Assembly (NCBI GenBank): GCA_020161355.1
Contig: JAIUOF010000002.1
Span: 186,001 to 250,000 of the forward strand
Origin: Bacteroidota bacterium
GTDB lineage: Bacteria; Bacteroidota; Bacteroidia; Cytophagales; Spirosomataceae
Reading direction: 5' to 3'
Length of the DNA: 64,000 nucleotides
Shown here: in pieces, positions 44,319 to 53,364 of the stretch
How the letters are laid out: every line of letters begins with the position of its first letter
How positions within the stretch are numbered: the first letter of the stretch is position 1
The notes under the pieces: generated by a model
Seen by the model: only the letters and a program-made list of their open reading frames with translations
Database searches by the model: none
What the model was told of the DNA's origin: nothing
Made by a program: the position numbers and the translations under genes

Positions 44319-44663
44319 TTATTTTTTAAACAAATCTCCTAAATCCAAACCCGGAATTTTGGGCATAATTCCATCTGTAATCTTTGACATTTCTTGTTTG
44401 GCAAGGATATCAGCTTTTTCCATGGCGATATTGGAAGCCGCCACAATCAAATCCTGCACCATTTTGGCATCCTCAGGTTTTAGCAAAACCGGTTCAATCT
44501 CAACCATGACAAGCTCTTTTTTTCCATTAACAACCACCTTTACCATACCGCCACCTGACTCCCCTTCAGCGGTAATATCGGCAAGTTTTTCCTGGGCTTC
44601 CTGCATCCTGGACTGCATTTCCTTGACTTTGCCCATCATGCCCATCATATCAAACATCGACAT
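44319..44663 (-). CDS. YbaB/EbfC family nucleoid-associated protein
   Basis: This 114-residue protein has an N-terminal coiled helix (MGKVKEMQSRMQEAQEKLAD), a short beta sheet (GMVKVVVNGKKELVMVEIE) and a second helix (MVQDLIVAASNIAMEKADIL), the YbaB fold. Members bind DNA as dimers. The gene is often found beside recR, which in this genome is 44 kb away. It is first in a transcript with the glycosyltransferase and coaE. Confidence 0.88.
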   Translation of the reverse strand: MSMFDMMGMMGKVKEMQSRMQEAQEKLADITAEGESGGGMVKVVVNGKKELVMVEIEPVLLKPEDAKMVQDLIVAASNIAMEKADILAKQEMSKITDGIMPKIPGLDLGDLFKK

Positions 44664-44781
44664 ATTTTGAATATTTTTTCACAAAAATAAAACATTTGAT
44701 ACCCCTTTACATATTTTTTGCTTTTTTTGTACCAAATCAACAAGAACCAAATCTTTCCAAAAGATTATTTATCAATTTAAA

Positions 44782-45996
44782 ATGAAATATCTAGCGTTAA
44801 TTTTCTTCATTAGTTTCTCGGTTTCTGCTCAGGACATAAAGGTCAAAAATCTTAAAAAGCATGTTGAATATCTTTCTTCAGATAAACTTCAAGGCCGTGG
44901 AACAGGTACCAGCGGTGAAAAAATGGCCTCTGAATATATCATCAAGCAATTTAAAAAAGCCGGACTTAGTCCATTAGGTGAAAACGGAGGCTATCTTCAG
45001 CTTTTCCCTGCAAAAAAAGGAAAGCCGGGCAAGATGACCCCAGTCGAAGCTCACAATGTGGTGGCATACCTTAACAACGATAAACCTTACACTATTGTGA
45101 TAGGAGCTCATTATGATCACTTAGGAATGGGAGACCAGGGTAGTTCATTGCAGGCAAATTCAGAAGGACAGATTCATAATGGTGCCGACGACAATGCTTC
45201 AGGTGTAGCTGGAATGCTTGAACTGGCCAGATATTTTTCAAAAAATAATATTACGGAAAACTACAATATGGTTTTTATTGCCTTTTCAGGTGAGGAATTG
45301 GGCTTGGTAGGTTCGAAATTTATTGCAGATAATCCGACATTCGATTTGAAGAATATCAATTGCATGTTTAATCTCGACATGATTGGCAGATATCGTACCG
45401 ATAAAGGCGTAAATATAGGTGGTGTGGGTTCCAGTAAGTTTTGGGAAGAAAACGCCACCAAACTTGCTGAAAATATGGCTATAAAATATACAGTCGATTC
45501 TTCGGGGATAGGGCCATCAGATCATACTTCATTTTATCTGAAAGACATCCCGGTTTTATTTCTTTTTACAGGTGCACATCAGGAATATCACAAACCCACA
45601 GATGATGCTAATCTGATAAACTATGAGGGTCAAAAACTGATGGTGGAATACATAATAAAAATGATAGATTTGTTGGGTACCACCGATAAAATAACTTTCA
45701 AAAAGACCTCAAATCCTCATTCTCAGGCTGCAAAAAGTACTTTTAAAGTTACAATGGGGGTAATTCCGGATTATTCTTTTGATGGCAAAGGAATGAAAAT
45801 TGACGGTACAACTGACGGAAAACCTGCCGAAAAAGCGGGAATTAAGGCTGGTGATATTATCCAAAAAATCGGAGATTTTGAAATAAAAGACGTGTATGGT
45901 TATATGGAGGCTTTGGGAAAACATGAGAAAGGCCAGACAGTAACCATCAAAATACTTAGAAAAGGAGAAACTATTGAACTTCCATTGACTTTTTGA
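44782..45996 (+). CDS. Secreted M28 aminopeptidase with C-terminal PDZ domain
   Basis: Signal peptide (FFISFSVSAQ) followed by an M28 domain with zinc ligands in GAHYDHLGMG, GADDNASGVAG, SGEELGLVGS and NLDMIGR, and a late His in GAHQEYHKPTDD. Residues about 315-404 form a PDZ domain (KPAEKAGIKAGDIIQKIGDF), which may recognise C-termini. The 404-residue protein should release N-terminal amino acids in the periplasm or outside. The next gene starts 4 bp later. Confidence 0.92.
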   Translation: MKYLALIFFISFSVSAQDIKVKNLKKHVEYLSSDKLQGRGTGTSGEKMASEYIIKQFKKAGLSPLGENGGYLQLFPAKKGKPGKMTPVEAHNVVAYLNNDKPYTIVIGAHYDHLGMGDQGSSLQANSEGQIHNGADDNASGVAGMLELARYFSKNNITENYNMVFIAFSGEELGLVGSKFIADNPTFDLKNINCMFNLDMIGRYRTDKGVNIGGVGSSKFWEENATKLAENMAIKYTVDSSGIGPSDHTSFYLKDIPVLFLFTGAHQEYHKPTDDANLINYEGQKLMVEYIIKMIDLLGTTDKITFKKTSNPHSQAAKSTFKVTMGVIPDYSFDGKGMKIDGTTDGKPAEKAGIKAGDIIQKIGDFEIKDVYGYMEALGKHEKGQTVTIKILRKGETIELPLTF

Positions 45997-46000
45997 TTTA

Positions 46001-46369
46001 ATGGAAAAAAAGAAAACTTTAATTATGGGGGCAAGTACCAAGCCGGGTCGCTATGCCCTACTTGCCGCTGAAATGCTGGATGACCGTGGGCATCCGGCGG
46101 TGCTGTTTGGGAAAAAAGAAGGTGTAGTAAGAGGAAATAAAATCTTAACCTCACTCAATGAGATTCCTGCTGACATTGATACCGTAACGATGTATTTGAG
46201 TGAAAACAACCAGACTGAATACGAAGATTTCATTATTGACCTCAAACCTAAACGGGTAATTTTTAATCCAGGAGCTGAAAATTTTGAATTTGAAGACAGG
46301 CTACAGTCTGCCGGAATTGAGCCCATAGAAGCCTGCACTCTGGTTATGTTGAGCACAGGCCAGTATTGA
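46001..46369 (+). CDS. CoA-binding (YccU-type) Rossmann protein
   Basis: The 122 residues form a single CoA_binding domain: TLIMGASTKPGRYALLAAEM, then LFGKKEGVVRGNKI and VIFNPGAENFEFEDRL. It lacks the other domains of succinyl-CoA synthetase, as usual for this family, whose function is not known. It is 4 bp downstream of the M28 gene and its stop abuts the convergent 354-residue protein gene. Confidence 0.88.
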   Translation: MEKKKTLIMGASTKPGRYALLAAEMLDDRGHPAVLFGKKEGVVRGNKILTSLNEIPADIDTVTMYLSENNQTEYEDFIIDLKPKRVIFNPGAENFEFEDRLQSAGIEPIEACTLVMLSTGQY

Positions 46370-47434
46370 TTATTTTATTTTCACGTCTCCGAAATTGGAG
46401 ATCACCGTAATTTTGGCGTTCGGATTATTGGATTTGCCTATTTGCCCCTGGTAAAAATTTGAAATTTTTGATTTATTCTTATTCTGAGTTTCTGAGTTTT
46501 TAATGAATTTAATCATGATATTAGGGTCAACAAAAAAACTACCGTAATTGGTTTTAATATTAAACTCAGCATTGGTTTTTAAACTAACAGGTAAGTCCAC
46601 GTCGGAATAATTGGACAAAATCTCAAGAGACTTTAGATTTTCGTCTATTTTTTCGATTACCAGATCGTTGGTATAGTTTAGTTTAAGCTTCACAGCATCT
46701 TTTATGGTACCCAAAACTCCCTGAGAATAATTGAGAATACCATCAATATCTTCGAGATGACGGGCTTTAAAATTCCCGTTATTGTTTTTCAGGTTTACAT
46801 TTTTCAAATTACCCAGATTCAGATTTGTGAAATTTGAATTTAATATACCCCCGACCATAGATGAAATATTGGCTGATCCGAAATTTAGGTTTACTCTGTT
46901 TTCCTGATTTCGGATATTCGGGGCTGTTAGTGTACAATAGTTGAGATTGAGATTTAAGGGTGCTGAAAACTCCGGCAGAGTTACCGCCCCAAAACTATTA
47001 TTCAACACAAGTTCCATATTTTCAGGCATATACACTACATAATCTATCCTGAGGTTGGTATATTTATCCTTATTAATTCGTTTAAAACTTAAGTTATCCC
47101 GGTTGATTTGGGTAATGATTTTGATTAGATTTCCTGATTTACTTCCATTTACATTTACTGTTTCCAGGAAATTCTCCAATTCAGAATTAGAAGGTGCATT
47201 TGCCGTTACAGAAACACTGGCTTTAACCTGATTATTTTTCCAATGAAGTATTTTTATATCGCCGTATTGATTGTTTAATTCCAGTTTGTCCTGACCATCA
47301 GTATTAAAACTAAAATTAAAAGCCTTCTTTTTTTCAATAAGATTAATTTCCGGATCGTTGGCTTTTACCTTATTGGAAAAAACAAAAATTGCTAATAAAA
47401 ATAACGGTTTAAATATTTTTTCTATTTTTAACAT
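46370..47434 (-). CDS. Secreted DUF4097-like adhesin-type protein
   Basis: Signal peptide (KPLFLLAIFVFSNKVKA) then about 330 residues of repeated short beta strands of the form N-x-x-G-D-I/V-x-I (NQYGDIKILHW; NSFGAVTLPEF; NFGDVKIK at the very end), as in DUF4097 putative adhesins with beta-helix fold. It is the last gene of the ECF sigma operon and overlaps the upstream gene by 1 bp. It may be the envelope output or sensor partner of the sigma system. Confidence 0.7.
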   Translation of the reverse strand: MLKIEKIFKPLFLLAIFVFSNKVKANDPEINLIEKKKAFNFSFNTDGQDKLELNNQYGDIKILHWKNNQVKASVSVTANAPSNSELENFLETVNVNGSKSGNLIKIITQINRDNLSFKRINKDKYTNLRIDYVVYMPENMELVLNNSFGAVTLPEFSAPLNLNLNYCTLTAPNIRNQENRVNLNFGSANISSMVGGILNSNFTNLNLGNLKNVNLKNNNGNFKARHLEDIDGILNYSQGVLGTIKDAVKLKLNYTNDLVIEKIDENLKSLEILSNYSDVDLPVSLKTNAEFNIKTNYGSFFVDPNIMIKFIKNSETQNKNKSKISNFYQGQIGKSNNPNAKITVISNFGDVKIK

Positions 47435-47940
47435 TACATCATAGTTTTATTTTCAAACTTCCTGGCAATGGTAGTTTGCTTTTCCAAAAGCTCCAGTTGC
47501 CATCTTAAATTTTGAATCATCGCTTCAACAATTTGGTCATGATTGGGGTTGCTTTTCAATTGTTCTTCCAGATATTTAAAGTTGGTTTGTAATTGCCCAA
47601 TTTCGTTAAGAAATGCCTTACCCAATTCAGGATTTTCTTTTGTAAGTATTTGAAGTGATTCTTGTTTTTCTTTGATTTGGCTTGAAAAAAGTGCCATAGA
47701 CTTATTTTCAGAAGCAATTTCAGAAAATTGTCCTTCCTGATTTCTGCCTGATTTCCCAAACCAATATCCTATGCTCAAACATATCAAAACACCTGCTGCA
47801 ATTCTAATATATGCTGGTTTTATGACTAAAAAACTACTTTTTTTCTTTGGTAATTCTTTATCAATTTTTGCCCAGATTCCTTCCGGAAGTTCTTCTTCAA
47901 AACTTGATTTGTTGCTTTCTATGAATTTTTCGAGTTTCAT
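47434..47940 (-). CDS. Putative anti-sigma factor, single membrane helix
   Basis: The N-terminal 55 residues are cytoplasmic in style (EKFIESNKSSFEEELPEGIW), followed by one membrane helix (IRIAAGVLICLSIGYWFG) and a helical periplasmic part with coiled coil. No zinc motif (HxxxCxxC) is present. Its place 5 bp after an ECF sigma gene and its topology suggest an anti-sigma role; this is inference from context. Confidence 0.6.
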   Translation of the reverse strand: MKLEKFIESNKSSFEEELPEGIWAKIDKELPKKKSSFLVIKPAYIRIAAGVLICLSIGYWFGKSGRNQEGQFSEIASENKSMALFSSQIKEKQESLQILTKENPELGKAFLNEIGQLQTNFKYLEEQLKSNPNHDQIVEAMIQNLRWQLELLEKQTTIARKFENKTMM

Positions 47941-47945
47941 TTTTT

Positions 47946-48494
47946 TTAATTTTTCAAAAGTTCCAGTAATCTGGCTTTCCCTCTAATATACTGACTCCTT
48001 GATGTAACTTCACTTATTCCTAAAATACTCCCTATCTCCTGATGATCGTAACCATCAAAAAGATATAAACTTAAAACCAACCTGAACCCTGACGGAAGCT
48101 GGCTGAGTGTTTTTTTTATTTTATCAACCATCTCAACTTTTTCTTCAAAATCATCTTCCGATACTTCTTCCCTCAGGTCAACAGAATGGTTTTCAATATC
48201 CTCAAAAATAGCTTTTCTCGCCCTCAACTTAGCTATAGCTTTATTGACAACGATTGTCTTCAACCAAGCTCCCAGAGTAGATTCCCCTCTAAAAGTGTCG
48301 ATTTTAAGAAAACAATCTAAAAAAGCCTCCTGAAGCACATCCTCAGCTTCTTCCTGGACACCTACAATTCTGAGGGCAGTATTATACATTGCTTTGGCAT
48401 ATAATGAATACACCTCTTGCTGGGCTTTTCGGTTGCCCTGCTTACATAGCTCTGCGAGCTGCCATGTTTTGTCAGTGTTATTGTATAAGGTCAA
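47946..48494 (-). CDS. ECF-type RNA polymerase sigma factor
   Basis: This 182-residue sigma-70 family protein has region 2 (LYAKAMYNTALRIVGVQEEA, EDVLQEAFLDCFLKIDTF, LGAWLKTIVVNKAI) and region 4 (LSLYLFDGYDHQEIGSILGI followed by SQYIRGKARLLELL). It lacks region 3, so it is an ECF factor. It is first in a three-gene transcript with a membrane protein and a secreted protein, a usual sigma/anti-sigma arrangement. Confidence 0.93.
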   Translation of the reverse strand: MTLYNNTDKTWQLAELCKQGNRKAQQEVYSLYAKAMYNTALRIVGVQEEAEDVLQEAFLDCFLKIDTFRGESTLGAWLKTIVVNKAIAKLRARKAIFEDIENHSVDLREEVSEDDFEEKVEMVDKIKKTLSQLPSGFRLVLSLYLFDGYDHQEIGSILGISEVTSRSQYIRGKARLLELLKN

Positions 48495-48550
48495 ACCAGG
48501 ATTGATTTCGAAATAAAGACAACCGAAATTATTAAATGTTGCAATATGGG

Positions 48551-48580
48551 CAAAAAAAATCCCGGGAAATAAATCCCGGG
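48551..48580 (-). terminator. Terminator of the M1 peptidase gene
   Basis: TCCCGGGA/TCCCGGGA stem on the minus strand with a run of eight T, 20-45 bp after the stop codon. Confidence 0.88.
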
Positions 48581-48598
48581 ACCATTATTTCATTAATT

Positions 48599-50983
48599 TC
48601 AATTCTTTCCGCTGCTTCCAAGGCCGGCGTTATTCTCTTTTCTGGCCTCCTGCATGGGGTTAGTTCCCTGCGAGAAACTCCTTTGTTTAAACAACTGGAA
48701 TTTGGTTGGTGCTTCCGGCTCTTTAGGATAAACATTGTCTGAAGTATCGATGTCAGGAATTTCCTGATAAGGATCCAGCTTGAATTTCTTAACTTTTTTG
48801 GGAGTAGGAATGGTTTTCGAGATTTCGACATCATTTAGTCTCCATATTTCTGCCGGGAATCGGAAATCCTGTGTGCTACCGTCTTCAAATTCGGCCTGAA
48901 CAATAACCGGCATCACCAATCCTCCTTTATTTTTGATTTTTAAAACATAATAGTTCATTCCAGATTCCAGCAATTTCTGATCTTCGGCCGACAAAGAAGA
49001 TTTATAAGCCTCAAATTTCTTTTTATCGGACTCCGTTACAGCGTATTTATCATAATTATTATAAAAGTCTTTCATGCTACTGTCAGCCTCCACCACTGAG
49101 GTTTTGATGTCAGTACGATCACGCTTTCGACTAATGGTTTCGTTGCTGGCATCGGCAGCTTTTTTTGCCTCTGCTTTATTAATTTCAGGGTTTTGTGTAT
49201 CTAGAGCATACCACTGTACTTCGGCAATAGCCTGATCAGCAGCCTCTACGGTATAAAACCAGCCTTTCCAAAACCAATCCAGATCAACACTCGATGCATC
49301 TTCAAGCGTACGGAAAAAGTCTGCAGGCATCGGGCTTTTAAACGCCCATCTACGGGCATATTCTTTAAATGCCATGTCAAACAACTCACGCCCCATTACC
49401 GTTTCTCTCAAAATATTCAGGCCTGTAGCAGGTTTTGCGTAGGCGTTAGGGCCGAAAGCCATGATGTTGTCTGAGGAAGTCATGATAGGCACCTGCTGGG
49501 TTTTGTCAGTTTTCATATAACCTACAATATCCCGGGCTTCACCCCTACCTGTCGGATAATCCTTATCCCATTCTTTTTGAGCCAAATATTGACAGAAAGT
49601 ATTCAATCCTTCGTCCATCCAGGTCCATTGACGCTCGTCCGTATTTACAATCATTGGGAAGAAATTATGACCTACTTCGTGAATAATCACCCCAATCATA
49701 CCATATTTTGTACCTTCTGAATAAGTGCCGTCGGCTTCAGGGCGACCGCCATTAAATGATATCATCGGATATTCCATACCTCCTCTTGGAGTAGAATGAC
49801 AAGAAATTGCAACAGGATAGGGATACTCTATGGTACGATTTCCATAAGATTTTAGCGTATGCTCTACCACACGGGTTGAATATTTTTCCCATAGTGGATT
49901 TCCTTCTTTTGGATAAAATGACATACTCCAGATTTTGCGGCCATTGCCATATACATCAGTTTGCATAGCGTCCCAAATAAATCTTCTGGAAGAAGCAAAA
50001 GCAAAATCTCTTACATTCTTGGCGGTATAAATCCAGGTTTGCGATTTATCACTTTTTGATTTCATCCGCTCATCAGCTTCCGCCTGGCTGGCGATAATCA
50101 CCGGTGTTTTAGAATTTGCCGCCTGTTTCATTCTGTCCTGCTGCGTTTTGGTCAACACTTTGGCATAATTCTGACATTCGCCTGTGGCTCCAACAATATG
50201 ATCGGTTGGAACTGTGATTTCTACTTTATAATCGCCAAATGGTAAAGTGAATTCGCCCTGACCCAAAAATTGCTTATTCTGCCATCCGTTTACGTCATCA
50301 TACACACACATACGTGGAAACCAGTGAGCTATGAAATAATTGTAATTGCCGTCTTTTTCAAAAAACTCATAACCTGAGCGACCATAGTAAGCAGTGATAT
50401 TATATTCCCAATCAATTTTAATGGCTACCGAAGTATTGGGTTTCATATTTACAGGCAAATCAACCCGCATCATCGTTCCATTGATGGTGTAAGGAAGGTT
50501 ATTTCCTTTAATATCTTTAACGAATTTGATTTTATATCCAAATTCCTTCTTCTCAGTGATGGTGGTATTGACCGAACTGGGAGAATTCATTCCGTTTAAC
50601 TGCCCCGAGGTCATTTGAGGGCTCACTCCGCCGGTTTTAGCAAGAGCGTTAATAGAATTTGCTTCAAAAAGGTTTTGATCGAGCTGAAGCCAAAGGTATT
50701 TCAATTCATCTGGTGAAAAATTAAAATAAGTTACTGTTTCAGAACCGATGATACGTTGATTATTGTCGTCCAATTCAGCTTTGATATCGTAATTGGCTTT
50801 GTTTTGGAAATAATCTTTGCCGGGTGCTCCTGAGGCGGTTCGATAGGTATTGGGTGTTGGCAAATTAGAACCCAATTGCTCAAAACGGGTATTAGCATTG
50901 TATGTACTGGTTTCAGGCCGTTGAGCAAAGCTAGAAGTGAGAATCAACATTAACCCTAAAATCCCCGATAATAGTTTTTTCAT
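48599..50983 (-). CDS. Secreted M1-family metallopeptidase
   Basis: The 794-residue protein has a signal peptide (GILGLMLILTSSFAQ), an N-terminal beta domain, the substrate-binding segment GGMEYPMIS (GxMEN-like) and the zinc site HEVGHN with the third ligand Glu in WMDEGLNTF. The C-terminal part includes a Lys/Ala-rich segment and an acidic to basic tail. Aminopeptidase activity on peptides in the periplasm or outside is expected. Single gene. Confidence 0.92.
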   Translation of the reverse strand: MKKLLSGILGLMLILTSSFAQRPETSTYNANTRFEQLGSNLPTPNTYRTASGAPGKDYFQNKANYDIKAELDDNNQRIIGSETVTYFNFSPDELKYLWLQLDQNLFEANSINALAKTGGVSPQMTSGQLNGMNSPSSVNTTITEKKEFGYKIKFVKDIKGNNLPYTINGTMMRVDLPVNMKPNTSVAIKIDWEYNITAYYGRSGYEFFEKDGNYNYFIAHWFPRMCVYDDVNGWQNKQFLGQGEFTLPFGDYKVEITVPTDHIVGATGECQNYAKVLTKTQQDRMKQAANSKTPVIIASQAEADERMKSKSDKSQTWIYTAKNVRDFAFASSRRFIWDAMQTDVYGNGRKIWSMSFYPKEGNPLWEKYSTRVVEHTLKSYGNRTIEYPYPVAISCHSTPRGGMEYPMISFNGGRPEADGTYSEGTKYGMIGVIIHEVGHNFFPMIVNTDERQWTWMDEGLNTFCQYLAQKEWDKDYPTGRGEARDIVGYMKTDKTQQVPIMTSSDNIMAFGPNAYAKPATGLNILRETVMGRELFDMAFKEYARRWAFKSPMPADFFRTLEDASSVDLDWFWKGWFYTVEAADQAIAEVQWYALDTQNPEINKAEAKKAADASNETISRKRDRTDIKTSVVEADSSMKDFYNNYDKYAVTESDKKKFEAYKSSLSAEDQKLLESGMNYYVLKIKNKGGLVMPVIVQAEFEDGSTQDFRFPAEIWRLNDVEISKTIPTPKKVKKFKLDPYQEIPDIDTSDNVYPKEPEAPTKFQLFKQRSFSQGTNPMQEARKENNAGLGSSGKN

Positions 50984-51211
50984 GAATAGTTTATTGATTA
51001 TATTTTAAAAAACGCTAATATAGTTTTTTACGAAATAATTATTTGAAAAAATAGACCAAAAATGTAAAAAGACATGCAAAAGCTAAAAATTGGGAAATAT
51101 TATCTTGCATTATTTATTTAAAAAAATCCAGGAAAGGAATTTTTAAAAAGTCTGTTAGGTTAGTAGAAATATGACAAGCAATTTTGCAGTTTAAATTTTA
51201 AAATATCATAT

Positions 51212-52084
51212 ATGTCAACTATTCTGGATTTGATTGGAAACACTCCACTGGCTGAATTAAAAAATCTGAATCCAAACCCCAATGTGAGGATTTTTGCAAA
51301 ACTGGAAGGCAACAATCCCGGTGGCAGCGTGAAAGACCGACCGGCTTATAATATGATCAAAAGTGCGGTTGAAAACGGTAAACTGAAAAAAGGTATGAAG
51401 CTGATTGAAGCCACCAGCGGAAATACCGGCATTGCCCTTGCAATGATTGCCTCATTATCAGGCTTTGAAATAGAGCTAATCATGCCTTCCAATTCAACGA
51501 AAGAAAGAGTACTTACCATGGAGGCTTACGGGGCAAAAGTGATTTTACTGGAAACCATCGAAGCCTGTCGTGACTATGCCGACGATAAAGGAAAAACCGA
51601 AGAATATTATCAATTGGATCAGTTTGGCAATCCAGACAACTATCTGGCCCACTACAAAACTACCGGTCCTGAAATTTGGAAAGATACTGATCAAAAAATC
51701 ACACACTTCGTGGCATCGATGGGCACCACGGGTACAATTATGGGTACTTCTATGTATCTCAAAGAACAAAATCCGGAAATTCAGATAATTGGTTGTCAGC
51801 CCACCGAGGGTGCTTCCATTCCGGGTATCAGACGATGGCCAAAAGAGTATTTGCCTGCCATTTTTGATCCAGAACGGGTGGACAGAATATTTGATATTTC
51901 TCAGGAAGAATCAAAAGAAATGGCTCGGGAACTAGCCAGAAAAGAGGGTATTTTTGCCGGAACGAGTTCTGGAGGACAGGCAGCAGCAGCTATAAAACTG
52001 GCAAAAGAATTGAAAGAAGGACTTATCGTTTTTATCGCATGTGACCGTGGCGACAGATATCTTAGCAGTGATCTGTTTGGGTAA
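51212..52084 (+). CDS. cysM: Cysteine synthase B-type PLP enzyme
   Basis: It makes cysteine from O-acetylserine and sulfide or thiosulfate. Its 290 residues have the PLP lysine in GGSVKDRPAYNMI, the substrate loop EATSGNTGIALAM, the phosphate-binding GTTGTIMG and the Ser in GTSSGGQAAAA. The absence of the longer CysK C-terminus fits CysM. It forms a pathway with cysE at 34.8 kb, but the genes are not linked. Single gene. Confidence 0.93.
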   Translation: MSTILDLIGNTPLAELKNLNPNPNVRIFAKLEGNNPGGSVKDRPAYNMIKSAVENGKLKKGMKLIEATSGNTGIALAMIASLSGFEIELIMPSNSTKERVLTMEAYGAKVILLETIEACRDYADDKGKTEEYYQLDQFGNPDNYLAHYKTTGPEIWKDTDQKITHFVASMGTTGTIMGTSMYLKEQNPEIQIIGCQPTEGASIPGIRRWPKEYLPAIFDPERVDRIFDISQEESKEMARELARKEGIFAGTSSGGQAAAAIKLAKELKEGLIVFIACDRGDRYLSSDLFG

Positions 52085-52191
52085 TTTTTAGTCTTTTAAT
52101 AAAATCAATGCCATTCAAATATAATTTTATCAATTATTTTAAATTAAAAAACGGTCTTAGTGTTAAATTTGGGGGATAAAACACAATTAAA

Positions 52192-52719
52192 ATGTTGAAA
52201 AAAATCCTCTGTTTCGTCACATTAATTTCTATATTTTCCTGTTCCAAAAATTCAGATAATATACCCGCCGAAAATCTGCAAGGCAAATGGTATTTAAGTC
52301 ATATTTTTACCTATCGACAAGAAGAAGGAAAATCTCCCCTTCAGGCAACCATGAATGGGTGGCCCGAAGACAATATCATAATTTTCAATGAGGATGGTAC
52401 CTGCAAATTTCAGAAATTGTATATTGACACCTATGGTTTTAATATTTTTGGAAACGAAAATTATTCCGGAACTTATCAGCTTTCTGGCAATAATGTCGCT
52501 TTACAATTAAATGAAAATGGCGAAAAAATATTTTTGGATTTAACCGTCAAAAAGATTTCTGCAACAGAAATGGAACTCAACCAGGAAAAAACACAGATTT
52601 TGTCTGGTTTAGAAAAAAGTAAGACCGCCTGGGGCCAGGAAACTTATAATGATGCCATGGCTTTTGCCAATCAATACAAAACTTATAAAATCAGCAATAC
52701 TTTTATTAAGATGCAATGA
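52192..52719 (+). CDS. Lipocalin-like lipoprotein
   Basis: A lipoprotein signal (LCFVTLISIFSC, Cys at about 17) precedes a 155-residue domain starting LQGKWYLSHIF, the common opening of lipocalin-like lipoproteins of Bacteroidota, with beta strands such as NIIIFNEDGTCKFQK and YSGTYQLSGNNVALQL. The protein is exported and anchored to a membrane. The ligand is unknown. Single gene, convergent with pyrE (20 bp apart). Confidence 0.78.
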   Translation: MLKKILCFVTLISIFSCSKNSDNIPAENLQGKWYLSHIFTYRQEEGKSPLQATMNGWPEDNIIIFNEDGTCKFQKLYIDTYGFNIFGNENYSGTYQLSGNNVALQLNENGEKIFLDLTVKKISATEMELNQEKTQILSGLEKSKTAWGQETYNDAMAFANQYKTYKISNTFIKMQ

Positions 52720-52739
52720 TTGCTACAAAGAAGGGACAT

Positions 52740-53363
52740 TTACCACTTTGCAGGATTCCTTCGCCATTTTTTTAGTGACTCCAGGTCTTCGGATTTAATA
52801 TATTCCTGTTTTAAAGCTTCGTCGATGAGATAGTTATAATTGCTTAATGTCACCAGTTTAAGGTTCTTTTCAGCAAAATTTTGGTCCGCTACTTTGAAAC
52901 CATAAGTGAAGATTGCAATCATCCCAACTACCTCAATTCCTTGCTCTTTCAACGCCTCGGCGGCTTTTATTGAACTCCCTCCAGTGGAAATCAAATCTTC
53001 CAGCACTACGACTTTTTGCCCTGATTCTATTTTTCCTTCTATCTGATTTCCCATGCCATGCTCTTTAGGCTTGGGTCTCACGTAGGCAAAAGGCAAATTA
53101 AGATAATCAGCCACCAGGGCTCCCTGAGCTATACCGGCTGTGGCTACACCCGCAATAAGGGTGGCTTCAGGAAATTGCTTTTTGATAGCCTTAGCCAATG
53201 ATTTTTTTATAAATGTACGTGCTTCTACATCAGAAAGGGTAATCCGGTTGTCGCAATATATGGGTGAATTCCAACCTGAGCTCCACTTAAAGGGTTTTTC
53301 GGGGCTAAGTTTTACGGCTTTAGTCTTTAGTAAAAAGGATGCTATCTTTCTGGCGGTATTCAT
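52740..53363 (-). CDS. pyrE: Orotate phosphoribosyltransferase
   Basis: It joins orotate with PRPP in pyrimidine synthesis. The 207 residues have the PRPP-binding motif KVVVLEDLISTGGSSIKAAE, the loop region YVRPKPKEHGMGNQIEG and the N-terminal orotate site (FKWSSGWNSPIYCDNR). It begins 1 bp after the stop of the CNNM/CorC gene, so it is the second gene of that transcript. Confidence 0.95.
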   Translation of the reverse strand: MNTARKIASFLLKTKAVKLSPEKPFKWSSGWNSPIYCDNRITLSDVEARTFIKKSLAKAIKKQFPEATLIAGVATAGIAQGALVADYLNLPFAYVRPKPKEHGMGNQIEGKIESGQKVVVLEDLISTGGSSIKAAEALKEQGIEVVGMIAIFTYGFKVADQNFAEKNLKLVTLSNYNYLIDEALKQEYIKSEDLESLKKWRRNPAKW

Positions 53364-53364
53364 T

